Part shown: one piece after another, positions 38,650 to 47,951 of the stretch
Position numbering within the stretch: the stretch's first letter is position 1
Layout: each line of letters starts with the position of its first letter
Assembly (NCBI RefSeq): GCF_003602095.1
Contig: NZ_RAHH01000004.1
Coordinates: 124,001 to 188,000, forward strand
Origin: Rahnella woolbedingensis
Lineage (GTDB): Bacteria; Pseudomonadota; Gammaproteobacteria; Enterobacterales; Enterobacteriaceae
Reading direction: 5' to 3'
Length of the DNA: 64,000 bases
Program-made: the position numbers and the translations under genes
The notes under the pieces: model-generated
What the model was told of the DNA's origin: nothing
The model's database searches: none
The model's input: the letters and a program-made list of their open reading frames with translations, nothing else

Positions 38650-38671
38650 GCTTTGTATGATTCAGCGACTG

Positions 38672-39739
38672 TCAGTGATCAGGATATTCCTGCACGGTAA
38701 CCTGTAAGGTCAGCTGCTGACCGTCGCGAATGATCTCCACCGGAATAATTGTACCGGGGCGAACTTCTGCCACCTGATCCATTGTCTCGATAGCAGACAC
38801 GGCCGGTTTATTATTAACGTTAACAATGACATCCCGTACCTGCATGCCCGCATTCGCCGCCGGACCGTTCGGAGTGACTTCGTTAACCACAATCCCCTGA
38901 ATGCGATCCAGCCCGCTGTTCGGCCCGTGCAGAGGAGAAACTTCGCGGCCGCTGATACCGATGTAACCACGAATAACGCGCCCATCACGGATAAGCTTGC
39001 CCATAACTTTTGTTGCCAGCGCTGTCGGGATCGCAAACCCAATGCCTTCGGGTGTCGCACCGTCATTACTCTGGTCGAACGACAGCGTGTTAATCCCCAT
39101 CAGTTCGCCCAGTGAGTTCACCAGCGCACCGCCGGAGTTCCCCTGGTTGATGGAGGCATCCGTTTGCAGGAAGTTCTGACGACCGGACGGGCTCAGACCG
39201 ATACGACCGGTGGCGCTGATAATCCCCTGAGTGACGGTTTGCCCGAGATTATACGGGTTACCAATCGCCATCACGACGTCACCGACATGCGGAGTACGGT
39301 GGGAATTAATCGGGATCACCGGCAGATTACCGGCATTAATTTTGAGTACGGCCAGATCAGTCAGGCTGTCCGAGCCGACCAGTAAGGCTTCAAACACGCG
39401 ACCATCTTGTAAAGCGACGATGATCTGGTCGGCATTATTAATGACGTGTTTGTTGGTCAGGATATAGCCGTTGTCATTCATGATAACGCCGGAACCCAGC
39501 GTGCGAATGGCCAGTTCGTTTTGCGAACTGTTGCCCATGTTTCGGTTATAAACGTTCACGACGGCAGGCGCGGCGTGACGAACGCCCGAGTTATAGCTGA
39601 CAGGTTCTTCGCTGGTTTGGGTGAAATTGCGTTCGAACAGCGGGTCTGTGATGTTTTTACGCAACATAGGTACCGCTGCCAGCAAAATGCCAGCAACAAT
39701 CAGGCCGATAACAGCGGATCTCAATAACTTAACAAACAT
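38672..39739 (-). CDS. degS: Outer-membrane stress sensor protease DegS
   Basis: 355-residue periplasmic serine protease anchored by an N-terminal transmembrane helix (about 5-25). It cleaves RseA when unfolded outer-membrane porins bind its PDZ domain, starting the sigma-E response. Catalytic triad His98 (TNKHVI), Asp128 (LTDLAVL) and Ser202 (NQGNSGGAL). One PDZ domain, about 255-350. ATG 39739 reproduces the E. coli start MFVKLLRS; an in-frame start 22 codons upstream has no hydrophobic anchor benefit. Downstream of degQ on the same strand. Confidence 0.97.
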   Translation of the reverse strand: MFVKLLRSAVIGLIVAGILLAAVPMLRKNITDPLFERNFTQTSEEPVSYNSGVRHAAPAVVNVYNRNMGNSSQNELAIRTLGSGVIMNDNGYILTNKHVINNADQIIVALQDGRVFEALLVGSDSLTDLAVLKINAGNLPVIPINSHRTPHVGDVVMAIGNPYNLGQTVTQGIISATGRIGLSPSGRQNFLQTDASINQGNSGGALVNSLGELMGINTLSFDQSNDGATPEGIGFAIPTALATKVMGKLIRDGRVIRGYIGISGREVSPLHGPNSGLDRIQGIVVNEVTPNGPAANAGMQVRDVIVNVNNKPAVSAIETMDQVAEVRPGTIIPVEIIRDGQQLTLQVTVQEYPDH

Positions 39740-39787
39740 GGGAGTATGGGATGCGAGATGAAAAGTGCCTGAAGAATAGCATGACTT

Positions 39788-39819
39788 AATCGGACGCAGC
39801 AGCACCTGCGTCCGATTTT
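39788..39819 (-). terminator. Strong hairpin between degQ and degS
   Basis: A perfect 12-bp stem, AATCGGACGCAG (39788-39799) with CTGCGTCCGATT (39806-39817), loop of 6. It begins 10 bp after the degQ stop. On the minus strand the tail is AAGTCATG, not a T run, so it may stabilise degQ mRNA or attenuate expression of degS. Confidence 0.55.
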
Positions 39820-39826
39820 CAACCCT

Positions 39827-41194
39827 TTACGGCATGAATAAGTAGATATTCTGCCCTTTACGCACAATGCTCAGCGCAATCAGGTCAGGTTTGCTTTCCA
39901 GAATTTTGCGGAAAGCGGCCAGATTTTCGAGCGGCTCGCGGTTTACACCGATGATCACATCGTCTTTTTGCAGACCTATCTGATCGGCGGGTGTGCCTTT
40001 TTTCACGTCATCGACATGCACGCCTTTCGCGTTTTTATCGGCCGGATCACTGAGCGTCACACCCTGCAAGGCAGGATTGAGTTTCTCAATGCTGACCTCC
40101 ACGGCCGGACTTTTATCCAGCGTGACATTCACGGTCATCGGTTTGCCATCGCGCAGCAAACCAATCTGCATGGTGACACCCGGACCGGCGGTGCCGACTT
40201 TGGCGCGCAATTCTGCAAAGCTGCTCAGCTTTTTGCCCTGAAGGGTGACCAGCACGTCACCGGATTTAATCCCGGCTTTTGCTGCTGCCGAATCTGGCAG
40301 CACTTCGTTGACGAATGCGCCACGCTGGCTGTCGAGTTTAAATGCCTGTGCCAGTTCCGGCGTCATTTCACTGCCACGAATACCCAGCAGGCCGCGTTTC
40401 ACTTCGCCGAATTCAATCAGCTGATGGCTGAGGTTTTTCGCCATGTTCACCGGAATAGCAAAGCCGATACCGACGCTGCCACCCTGAGAAGAAATAATGG
40501 CGGTGTTGATACCAATCAGTTCACCTTTCAGGTCGAGCAGGGCGCCGCCGGAGTTACCGCGGTTAATCGATGCATCGGTCTGAATAAAGTTTTCCAGCCC
40601 TTCAAGATTAAGGCCGCTGCGACCGAGGGCGGAGACAATGCCGGACGTCACGGTCTGACCGAGTCCGAACGGGTTGCCGACGGCGACCGCAAAATCGCCC
40701 ACGCGCAGATTGTCTGAATCGGCCATGGTGATTTGTGTGAGATTTTTAGCATCGATCAGCTGGATGACGGCGATATCAGACTGATCGTCTTTGCCGATGA
40801 GTTTGGCTTTATATTCGCGGCCATCGTTGAGCTGTACGCTGATTTTGTCGGCGTTATTCACCACGTGATTGTTGGTGAGCACGTACCCTTTAGCGGCATC
40901 AATGATCACGCCCGAGCCCAGACCTTCAAACGGCTGTGGTCCCGGATTAGGCTCCGGATCCTGCTGACCAAAGAAGAATTTGTATTCCGGTGGCACATCC
41001 GCACTTGGCGGCTGCGTGCCGGAAACCTGAACACCCACCACGGCCGGCAGCACTTTCTCCAGCATCGGTGCCAGGCTTGGCAAAGGTTGTCCCTGAACTT
41101 GTGTCGGTAAAGCCGCATTCGCCATAGGCGCAGAAGCGAAAGTTAATCCAAGGCTAACAGCTAACACACTGAGCAAAAATGACTTTTTCTTCAT
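39827..41194 (-). CDS. degQ: Periplasmic serine endoprotease DegQ
   Basis: 455-residue HtrA-family protease and chaperone. Signal peptide residues 1-28 (APMANA-ALPT). Triad His110 (LTNNHVV), Asp140 (DQSDIAVI) and Ser215 (NRGNSGGAL). Two PDZ domains (about 255-345 and 360-450). The short LA loop favours DegQ over DegP, as does the position next to degS. I chose ATG 41194; a GTG one codon earlier is possible. Confidence 0.96.
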   Translation of the reverse strand: MKKKSFLLSVLAVSLGLTFASAPMANAALPTQVQGQPLPSLAPMLEKVLPAVVGVQVSGTQPPSADVPPEYKFFFGQQDPEPNPGPQPFEGLGSGVIIDAAKGYVLTNNHVVNNADKISVQLNDGREYKAKLIGKDDQSDIAVIQLIDAKNLTQITMADSDNLRVGDFAVAVGNPFGLGQTVTSGIVSALGRSGLNLEGLENFIQTDASINRGNSGGALLDLKGELIGINTAIISSQGGSVGIGFAIPVNMAKNLSHQLIEFGEVKRGLLGIRGSEMTPELAQAFKLDSQRGAFVNEVLPDSAAAKAGIKSGDVLVTLQGKKLSSFAELRAKVGTAGPGVTMQIGLLRDGKPMTVNVTLDKSPAVEVSIEKLNPALQGVTLSDPADKNAKGVHVDDVKKGTPADQIGLQKDDVIIGVNREPLENLAAFRKILESKPDLIALSIVRKGQNIYLFMP

Positions 41195-41276
41195 CACGAT
41201 AACTCTCTCGCTTTCTGTAAGGGACGTCAGTTATGGGCAATAGAACGGTGATTCACAACACGGAAGGGTCTTGAGA

Positions 41277-41303
41277 ACGGCACATGCACGGAACATGTGC
41301 CGT
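41277..41303 (-). terminator. Possible terminator after zapG
   Basis: ACGGCACATG (41277-41286) pairs with CATGTGCCGT (41294-41303), 10 bp, loop of 7, with a weak TTCTC tail on the minus strand. It lies between zapG and degQ, which are on the same strand. Confidence 0.5.
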
Positions 41304-41347
41304 AAATACGTCTGCACAACGATTGTCGTGCAGGACAGCAGCGTCGG

Positions 41348-41749
41348 TTATTTACGAATCGGACGCTCGCCGCGCAGCAAACCTGATGCGCCATCTGAAT
41401 AATCGCGTGGCATCTGTACCGGAACCTGATCGTTGTCCGCTTCGGAACCGGTCAGACGGTAGTTAAACGGATTGTCCTGTTCTGGCATATCAGGCAGCAG
41501 ATTGTTGGAGCTCTTCGCCATATGCTGATAAAGCTGACGGTAATCCGTCGCCATGTTATCAAGCAACTCTGCGCTGCGGGCAAAATGGCCCACCAGCTCC
41601 TGACGGTATTCGTCGAGTTCGGCTTTGCTTTTCTCCAGTTCGTTTTTCATGACTTGTTGATCACGTAATTTACGATTACCAAAGCGCATCGCTACCGCAC
41701 CAATTGCGATACCGACCACTAATCCAATAAGTGCATACTCCCAGGTCAT
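41348..41749 (-). CDS. zapG: Z-ring associated protein ZapG (YhcB)
   Basis: 133-residue inner-membrane protein with one N-terminal transmembrane helix (about 4-22) and a long cytoplasmic coiled coil (about 30-90, ELEKSKAELDEYRQELVGHF and SAELLDNMATDYRQLYQHM). The disordered tail is Asp/Pro-rich (about 95-133). In E. coli it links division, elongation and envelope synthesis. Divergent from zapE, as in E. coli. Confidence 0.95.
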   Translation of the reverse strand: MTWEYALIGLVVGIAIGAVAMRFGNRKLRDQQVMKNELEKSKAELDEYRQELVGHFARSAELLDNMATDYRQLYQHMAKSSNNLLPDMPEQDNPFNYRLTGSEADNDQVPVQMPRDYSDGASGLLRGERPIRK

Positions 41750-42034
41750 AATGACTCCTATTTTGACTTCGTTGTCCCGCAGGGCTTTTTCACGTAACTT
41801 TTATGACTTAACTTTTTTACACAATGGTTTTAACGTAATTCTCACACGCATTGGTCATGCAATAGCTCCACTATAACCGTTAACCTTGTCAGAGTGGAAT
41901 CCTGCCGGGAAAATCGCTGCCGTCTGATGGTTTTTTCGCACACAGACAGCAGGGAAAAGCGGCGAACCCACCGCAAAAAAGCGGCAAAACGACGTGAAAA
42001 ACTTAAAATTTTTTTCTCAGGGACGTTAACTAAG

Positions 42035-43177
42035 ATGCAACCCAAATCACCACTTTTCGTGTATCAGAATGCCGTTGATGCTGGCGAGTTCCAGCCGGAC
42101 GCGGTTCAGAAACAGGCTGTTGCCCAGCTCGACGCTATCTACCAGGCATTATCTTTCCGCCCGGCGACGGAATCTTCGACTGCGACCCCCCGCGGCGGCT
42201 TGCTGGGGCGACTCTTTGGCAAAAGTGCGCCAAAAACCACGCAACGTCCGGTTCAGGGTTTATATATGTGGGGCGGCGTGGGGCGCGGCAAAACCTGGCT
42301 GATGGATTTGTTTTTCCACAGTCTGCCGGGAGAGCGCAAACTTCGTCTGCACTTTCACCGTTTTATGCTGCGCGTTCACGAAGAGCTGACGCAGCTTCAG
42401 GGACAGGAAGATCCGCTGGAAGTGATCGCCGACCGTTTCAAAGCGGAAACTGATGTTTTATGTTTCGATGAGTTTTTTGTCTCGGACATTACCGACGCCA
42501 TGCTGCTGGCCACGTTGCTACAGGCGTTGTTCGCCCGTGGCATCACGCTAATCGCCACGTCCAACATTCCGCCTGATTCGCTGTACCGTAACGGCCTGCA
42601 ACGCGCGCGCTTCCTGCCGGCTATCGATCTGATTAAAGAGTATTGCGATGTGCTGAATGTGGATGCAGGGATTGATTACCGCCTGCGTACGCTGACTCAG
42701 GCCAATTTATGGCTCGCTCCGGCGGGCGGCGACACCACCACAGCCATGCAAAGTATGCTGGGAAAACTGACCGGTAATCACAGTGGTTCTGGGGGTGCCG
42801 AGGCGGTCACGCTGGAAGTGAATCACCGCCCGATGCGGGCGATTGCTGCCGTTGACGGCGTGCTGGCGATAGAATTCCATACGTTATGCGAAGAGGCGCG
42901 CAGCCAGCTCGATTACATTGCGCTGTCAAAAATCTATCACAGCGTGCTGCTGCATAATGTGCCGGTGATGAAATCGGACAACGAAAATGCGGCGCGACGT
43001 TTTCTGGCGCTGGTGGATGAGTTCTATGAACGTCACGTCAAACTGGTCGTTTCTGCCTCGGCGCCGATGTTTGAGATATATCAGGGCGAACGGCTGAAGT
43101 TCGAGTACCAACGCTGCCTGTCGCGTTTGCAGGAAATGCAAAGTGAGGAATACCTCAAGCGACCGCATCTGCCGTGA
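42035..43177 (+). CDS. zapE: Cell division ATPase ZapE
   Basis: 380-residue AFG1-like AAA ATPase that regulates the Z-ring under low oxygen or high temperature in E. coli. Walker A GGVGRGKTWLMD (about 86-97), Walker B VLCFDEFFVSDI, sensor region LIATSNIPPDSLY. ATG 42035 gives the family start MQPKSPLFVYQ. An in-frame start at 41894 would add 47 basic residues (REKRRTHRKKAAKRREK) that lie in the promoter region and are not family-like. Confidence 0.95.
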   Translation: MQPKSPLFVYQNAVDAGEFQPDAVQKQAVAQLDAIYQALSFRPATESSTATPRGGLLGRLFGKSAPKTTQRPVQGLYMWGGVGRGKTWLMDLFFHSLPGERKLRLHFHRFMLRVHEELTQLQGQEDPLEVIADRFKAETDVLCFDEFFVSDITDAMLLATLLQALFARGITLIATSNIPPDSLYRNGLQRARFLPAIDLIKEYCDVLNVDAGIDYRLRTLTQANLWLAPAGGDTTTAMQSMLGKLTGNHSGSGGAEAVTLEVNHRPMRAIAAVDGVLAIEFHTLCEEARSQLDYIALSKIYHSVLLHNVPVMKSDNENAARRFLALVDEFYERHVKLVVSASAPMFEIYQGERLKFEYQRCLSRLQEMQSEEYLKRPHLP

Positions 43178-43290
43178 TTTTTAACTGGTTATTTTTTGTT
43201 CTCTTCATGATATAAGAACACGCAGTACATCCTGCATGGCGAACCTTTCTGCTGTCGTGAAGGAAATCTTCCTTTTCGTCGAAAAAGGGT

Positions 43291-43319
43291 TCGATCTTTG
43301 CAGGAGACTTCTCTATAAT
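43291..43319 (+). promoter_or_regulatory. Likely rplM-rpsI promoter
   Basis: A perfect TATAAT (43314-43319) is followed by CTTGCGACCCC. The -35 is weak. It would give a leader of about 200 nt before rplM. The 346-bp gap between zapE and rplM (43178-43523) holds no gene; the leader is the expected place for L13 autoregulation known in E. coli. Confidence 0.6.
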
Positions 43320-43508
43320 CTTGCGACCCCACGTTACTACAAAGTTTTTTTCCCGAAACTTTATAAGTGCCAGCATTGGCTATTCGAAGGGGTAGGTTTG
43401 CTGGACGATGGTCGTGTGAACCTCCAATACTTATTTTATAAACCTGGGTTCTTATGTGGTTTATAAAAACATATAGGCGTTTGGGTGTTCGCCAACGTGT
43501 AACTTTAA

Positions 43509-43952
<444 letters not shown>

Positions 43953-43965
43953 TTCGGGATTATAG

Positions 43966-44361
<396 letters not shown>

Positions 44362-44408
44362 TTTTCTGCTGCTTTGCAGCACAGTGCTTCGGCACGAAAA
44401 TCAGCGTC

Positions 44409-44437
44409 AAAAACCCGGTGCTTCACCGGGTTTTTTT
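44409..44437 (+). terminator. rplM-rpsI operon terminator
   Basis: CCCGGTG (44414-44420), loop CTT, CACCGGG (44424-44430), then T7. The remaining gap up to sspA (44438-44694) holds the sspA leader; an extended -10 like TGGTAAACT is near 44532-44540. Confidence 0.92.
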
Positions 44438-44694
44438 ATGTCTTTTTTTCAGCAATCGCAGGGGAAATGATCTCCTGACACACAATTCGCCACGAAATCG
44501 TCTCACCGTCCCCCACAGCGTGCGTAAAATCTGGTAAACTATCACACACTTTTGTGCCTATTCGCCGAGCAGTTGACGTTGCCGCGCTTCCTGGCTGGGT
44601 TCGCCTTGCCGATGGTTGTCTATGAAACTACGGGACAAAAACTGCAGGCTGGCGATAACTCGCTGTATTTTTCTAGATAAACTTGGAGGTTTTC

Positions 44695-45336
44695 ATGGCT
44701 GTCGCTGCCAACAAACGTTCGGTAATGACGCTGTTTTCCGGCCCGACCGACATTTTTAGCCATCAAGTACGTATCGTACTGGCGGAAAAAGGTGTCAGTG
44801 TCGAGATCGAGCAGGTTGAGATGGATCACCTGCCGCAGGATCTTATTGACCTCAACCCTTACCGCACCGTACCGACGCTGGTTGATCGTGAACTGACCCT
44901 GTTCGAATCCCGCATCATCATGGAATATCTTGATGAGCGTTTCCCGCATCCACCGCTGATGCCGGTTTATCCGGTTGCCCGTGGTGAGAGCCGTCTGATG
45001 ATGCACCGCATCGAAAACGACTGGTATTCGCTGATGCGTCAAATCGAACAAGGTTCTGCAACTGAAGCCGATGCTGCGCGTAAGCAACTGCGTGAAGAGC
45101 TGCTGGCGATTGCGCCAATCTTCTCGTACATGCCTTACTTCAAAAGCGAAGAGTTCAGTCTGGTCGATTGCTACCTGGCTCCGCTGCTTTGGCGTTTGCC
45201 AGAGCTGGGCATTGAGCTGTCAGGTACCGGTTCTAAAGAGCTGAAAGGCTATATGACCCGCGTCTTCGAACGTGATGCTTTCCTGGCTTCCCTGACTGAA
45301 GCAGAGCGCGAAATGCGTTTGCATACCCGAGGCTAA
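44695..45336 (+). CDS. sspA: Stringent starvation protein A
   Basis: 213-residue GST-fold protein without GST activity that binds sigma-70 RNA polymerase and reduces H-NS during stationary phase in E. coli. Thioredoxin-like N-terminal domain (about 10-87, MTLFSGPTDIFSHQVRIVLAEKG) and helical C-terminal domain. PHPPLMPVYP, the surface important for activity, is intact. GGAGGT before ATG 44695. Followed after 3 bp by sspB. Confidence 0.98.
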   Translation: MAVAANKRSVMTLFSGPTDIFSHQVRIVLAEKGVSVEIEQVEMDHLPQDLIDLNPYRTVPTLVDRELTLFESRIIMEYLDERFPHPPLMPVYPVARGESRLMMHRIENDWYSLMRQIEQGSATEADAARKQLREELLAIAPIFSYMPYFKSEEFSLVDCYLAPLLWRLPELGIELSGTGSKELKGYMTRVFERDAFLASLTEAEREMRLHTRG

Positions 45337-45339
45337 GGT

Positions 45340-45834
45340 ATGGAGATGACCGACATGTCTGCGCGTCGCCCTTATCTGCTGCGGGCTTTTTATGACTGGT
45401 TGCTCGACAACCAGTTAACTCCGCATCTGGTGGTTGACGTAACGATGCCTGGCGTGATGGTGCCGATGGAGTTTGCGCGTGACGGACAAATCGTTCTGAA
45501 CGTCGCGCCGCGTGCTGTCGGCAATCTCGAACTGGGTAACGATGATGTGCGCTTTAACGCCCGTTTTGGTGGCGTACCGCGTAACGTGTTTGTACCGATT
45601 GCTGCTGTGCTGGCGATTTATGCCCGTGAAAACGGTGCAGGTACCATGTTTGAACCTGAACCTGCTTATGAAGCTGAAGGTGCCTTTGACGGCGACCTGA
45701 GCGCGGATGAGCCGACAGAGCCGACCATGTCAGTCATTGATGGCGATTTGCCGGATGTGGCTGAAGAAGACCCGAATGATGAGCCGCCGACTCCGCCACG
45801 CGGTGGTCGTCCGGCATTGCGCGTTGTGAAATAA
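45340..45834 (+). CDS. sspB: ClpXP protease specificity-enhancing factor SspB
   Basis: 164-residue adaptor that brings ssrA-tagged proteins to ClpXP. Folded substrate-binding domain about residues 8-115 (RRPYLLRAFYDWLLDNQLTPHLVV, VRFNARFGG), then an acidic flexible linker, and the ClpX-binding tail GRPALRVVK. The start at 45340 gives the same N-terminal length as E. coli. Operon with sspA. Confidence 0.98.
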   Translation: MEMTDMSARRPYLLRAFYDWLLDNQLTPHLVVDVTMPGVMVPMEFARDGQIVLNVAPRAVGNLELGNDDVRFNARFGGVPRNVFVPIAAVLAIYARENGAGTMFEPEPAYEAEGAFDGDLSADEPTEPTMSVIDGDLPDVAEEDPNDEPPTPPRGGRPALRVVK

Positions 45835-45862
45835 CAACCTGACTCAGCCTGGCTTCACGCTT

Positions 45863-45891
45863 AAACCCTGCGTTGTTACGCGGGGTTTTTT
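45863..45891 (+). terminator. Terminator after sspAB
   Basis: AACCC-x-GCG pairs with CGC-x-GGGTT around a short loop (45864-45886), followed by T6. Confidence 0.8.
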
Positions 45892-45999
45892 ATTGCCCTG
45901 AATCCGCAGGTCTCTCCTTTCGCCTGTGCAGATTTGCTGTGTTATCATTCAAAAAATCATTCTCACACCTTCTATTAATCAGGGTCTGATCCCGACGCT

Positions 46000-46782
46000 A
46001 TGAGCACATTCGACGAACAACCGGCAGAGACCAGTGACACTTTCGGGCATGCAATGCGCCGCCGTCCGCTCGCCCGCAAGAAGCTTTCAGAGATGGTGGA
46101 AGAGGAGCTGGAGCAGATGATCCGCAGGCGCGAATTTGCTGAAGGGGAGCAACTGCCGTCCGAGCGTGAGCTGATGACGTTCTTCAATGTCGGCCGTCCG
46201 TCCGTGCGTGAAGCGCTGGCGGCGCTTAAACGCAAAGGGTTGGTGCAAATCAGCAACGGCGAGCGCGCCCGCGTATCCCGTCCTTCGGCTGAAACTATCA
46301 TCAGCGAACTGTCCGGTGTGGCGACAGACTTTCTGGCGCGTCCGGAGGGCATTGCCCATTTCGAACAGCTGCGGATGTTTTTCGAATCCAGTCTGGTGCG
46401 TTACGCCGCTGAATTTGCTACTGACGAACAGGTTGAGCGTCTGGGCAAAGCGCTGGAAATGAACAGCCAGTCGCTGGATGACAACGATCTCTTTATCCGT
46501 TCTGATATCGAATTCCACCGCGAACTGGCTGAAATCCCGGCCAATCCTATCTTCATGGTCGTACACGTTGCCTTGCTGGACTGGCTGATTGCGGCGCGTC
46601 CTTCCGTCCCTCAGGAAGAACTGCATGCGCATAATAACGTCAGTTATCAGCAGCACATCGAAATCTTCAATGCCATTCAGGCCCGCGATCCTGATGCTGC
46701 GGATGCGGCGCTGAAGGCCCATCTGAAAAGCGTATTTGCGGCGTACTACGCAGCAAAGCCTAAGCGCGGATCGAAGAAGTAA
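46000..46782 (+). CDS. nanR: Sialic acid catabolism repressor NanR
   Basis: 260-residue GntR-family (FadR subfamily) repressor released by N-acetylneuraminate. Winged helix about residues 30-97 ([39 protein letters not shown]), then an all-helical FCD domain with metal-ligand-type residues ([18 protein letters not shown]). Very close to E. coli NanR (263 residues). It lies just upstream of nanATEK in the same direction, and its triple GGTATA operator is present before nanA. Confidence 0.97.
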   Translation: MSTFDEQPAETSDTFGHAMRRRPLARKKLSEMVEEELEQMIRRREFAEGEQLPSERELMTFFNVGRPSVREALAALKRKGLVQISNGERARVSRPSAETIISELSGVATDFLARPEGIAHFEQLRMFFESSLVRYAAEFATDEQVERLGKALEMNSQSLDDNDLFIRSDIEFHRELAEIPANPIFMVVHVALLDWLIAARPSVPQEELHAHNNVSYQQHIEIFNAIQARDPDAADAALKAHLKSVFAAYYAAKPKRGSKK

Positions 46783-46848
46783 TCTCATCTGAACTGAGAT
46801 CTTCCCCGCATTCTTTTTGATCGTCCCTGATCAGCCATAACTATTTCA

Positions 46849-46864
46849 TATGCACGAGATCACA
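46849..46864 (+). promoter_or_regulatory. Candidate CRP site upstream of nanA
   Basis: TATGC-N6-TCACA, eight of ten matches to the CRP consensus. Its centre lies about 61.5 bp upstream of the start point predicted from the nanA -10 box, the standard class I spacing. Confidence 0.55.
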
Positions 46865-46883
46865 TCCTGAGCCTTCAGTTGTA

Positions 46884-46911
46884 TTGTGTTTGTTTTTTGG
46901 TCTGGTATAAC
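46884..46911 (+). promoter_or_regulatory. nanA promoter
   Basis: TTGTGT (46884-46889), 16-bp spacer, TATAAC (46906-46911) with an extended -10 TGG in front. The -10 overlaps the first GGTATA of the NanR operator, so repressor binding would block polymerase. Confidence 0.65.
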
Positions 46912-46926
46912 AGGTATAAAGGTATA
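46904..46926 (+). promoter_or_regulatory. NanR operator, three GGTATA repeats
   Basis: GGTATA at 46904, 46913 and 46921. E. coli NanR is known to bind two or three tandem GGTATA repeats upstream of nanA, and the arrangement here is the same. Predicts derepression by sialic acid. Confidence 0.93.
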
Positions 46927-46963
46927 TCGACTTTACTCCAAACCCAATAACCAGGATGCGTTT

Positions 46964-47863
46964 ATGAAACAGAATCTGCGGGGCGTGATGCCGGCATTGC
47001 TCACTCCTTTTAATCAGCAACAACAAGTGGATACCGACAGCCTGCGCCGTCTGGTGCGTTTCAATATCGAACAGGGAATTGATGGCCTGTATGTCGGCGG
47101 TTCTACCGGCGAAGCTTTTCTGCAAAGCCCGCAGGAGCGTGAGCAGGTGCTGGAAATTGTGGCAGAAGAAGCGAAAGGTAAGGTGACGCTGATTGCCCAT
47201 GTCGGTGCTATCAGCACCCGTGAAAGCCAGACACTGGCCGCCGCCGCGCATCGTTACGGCTTTGACGCCGTCTCCGCAGTGACGCCTTTCTACTATCCTT
47301 TCAGCTTTAATGAACACTGCGATCACTACCGCGCCGTTACGGATTCCGCCGAAGGCCTGCCGATGGTGGTTTACAACATTCCGGCACTCAGCGGCGTGAA
47401 ACTGACACTGGAACAAATCGACACGCTGATCAAACTGCCCGGCGTTGGCGCGCTCAAACAAACATCCGGTGACCTGTATGAAATGGAAAAAATCCGCCGT
47501 GCGCATCCGGATTTAGTGCTCTACAACGGTTACGACGAAATCTTTGCATCCGGCTTGCTGGCGGGGGCAGATGGCGGAATCGGCAGTACCTACAACGTGA
47601 TGGGATGGCGCTATATGGCCATCAAAAAAGCCGTGCAGGAAGGAGACGTACAGCGCGCCATGCATCTGCAAAGTGAATGCAACAAGGTCATCGACCTGCT
47701 GATCAAAACGGGCGTATTCCGCGGGCTGAAAACGATTCTGCATTACATGGATATCGTTGCCATGCCGCTGTGCCGCAAACCTTTTGCGCCGGTAGATGAA
47801 CAATATCTGCCTGCCCTTAAGGCGCTGGCCGCGCAGCTCCAGGCAGAGGGCAGCACCTTCTGA
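46964..47863 (+). CDS. nanA: N-acetylneuraminate lyase
   Basis: 299-residue TIM-barrel aldolase that splits N-acetylneuraminate into ManNAc and pyruvate. Schiff-base Lys165 (GALKQTSGD) and Tyr137 ([10 protein letters not shown]) are in place, as is GGSTGEAF at the pyruvate carboxylate site. ATG 46964 gives the E. coli-like N-terminus ([13 protein letters not shown]); an upstream in-frame start at 46886 lies within the promoter and operator and is excluded. Confidence 0.98.
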   Translation: MKQNLRGVMPALLTPFNQQQQVDTDSLRRLVRFNIEQGIDGLYVGGSTGEAFLQSPQEREQVLEIVAEEAKGKVTLIAHVGAISTRESQTLAAAAHRYGFDAVSAVTPFYYPFSFNEHCDHYRAVTDSAEGLPMVVYNIPALSGVKLTLEQIDTLIKLPGVGALKQTSGDLYEMEKIRRAHPDLVLYNGYDEIFASGLLAGADGGIGSTYNVMGWRYMAIKKAVQEGDVQRAMHLQSECNKVIDLLIKTGVFRGLKTILHYMDIVAMPLCRKPFAPVDEQYLPALKALAAQLQAEGSTF

Positions 47864-47868
47864 ATCCG

Positions 47869-47889
47869 GATGCCGGGATGTCCGGCATC
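47869..47889 (+). terminator. Stem-loop between nanA and nanT
   Basis: GATGCCGG (47869-47876) pairs with CCGGCATC (47882-47889), loop of 5, no T run. It lies right after the nanA stop within the operon and may stabilise nanA mRNA or attenuate nanT. Confidence 0.4.
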
Positions 47890-47951
47890 ACCCATTCTTT
47901 ATCAGTCCTGACCAAAGGGGGGATTAATGCTAATCCGCCCGGGGGTGATTT

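Noticed and set aside
41894-42034. 47-residue basic N-terminal extension of zapE
   Set aside because: Absent from the family, lies over the zapG-zapE promoter region, and MQPKSP at 42035 is the conserved start.
43236-43466. A 76-codon frame between zapE and rplM
   Set aside because: It spans the rplM promoter and leader, lacks a good ribosome binding site and resembles no family I know.
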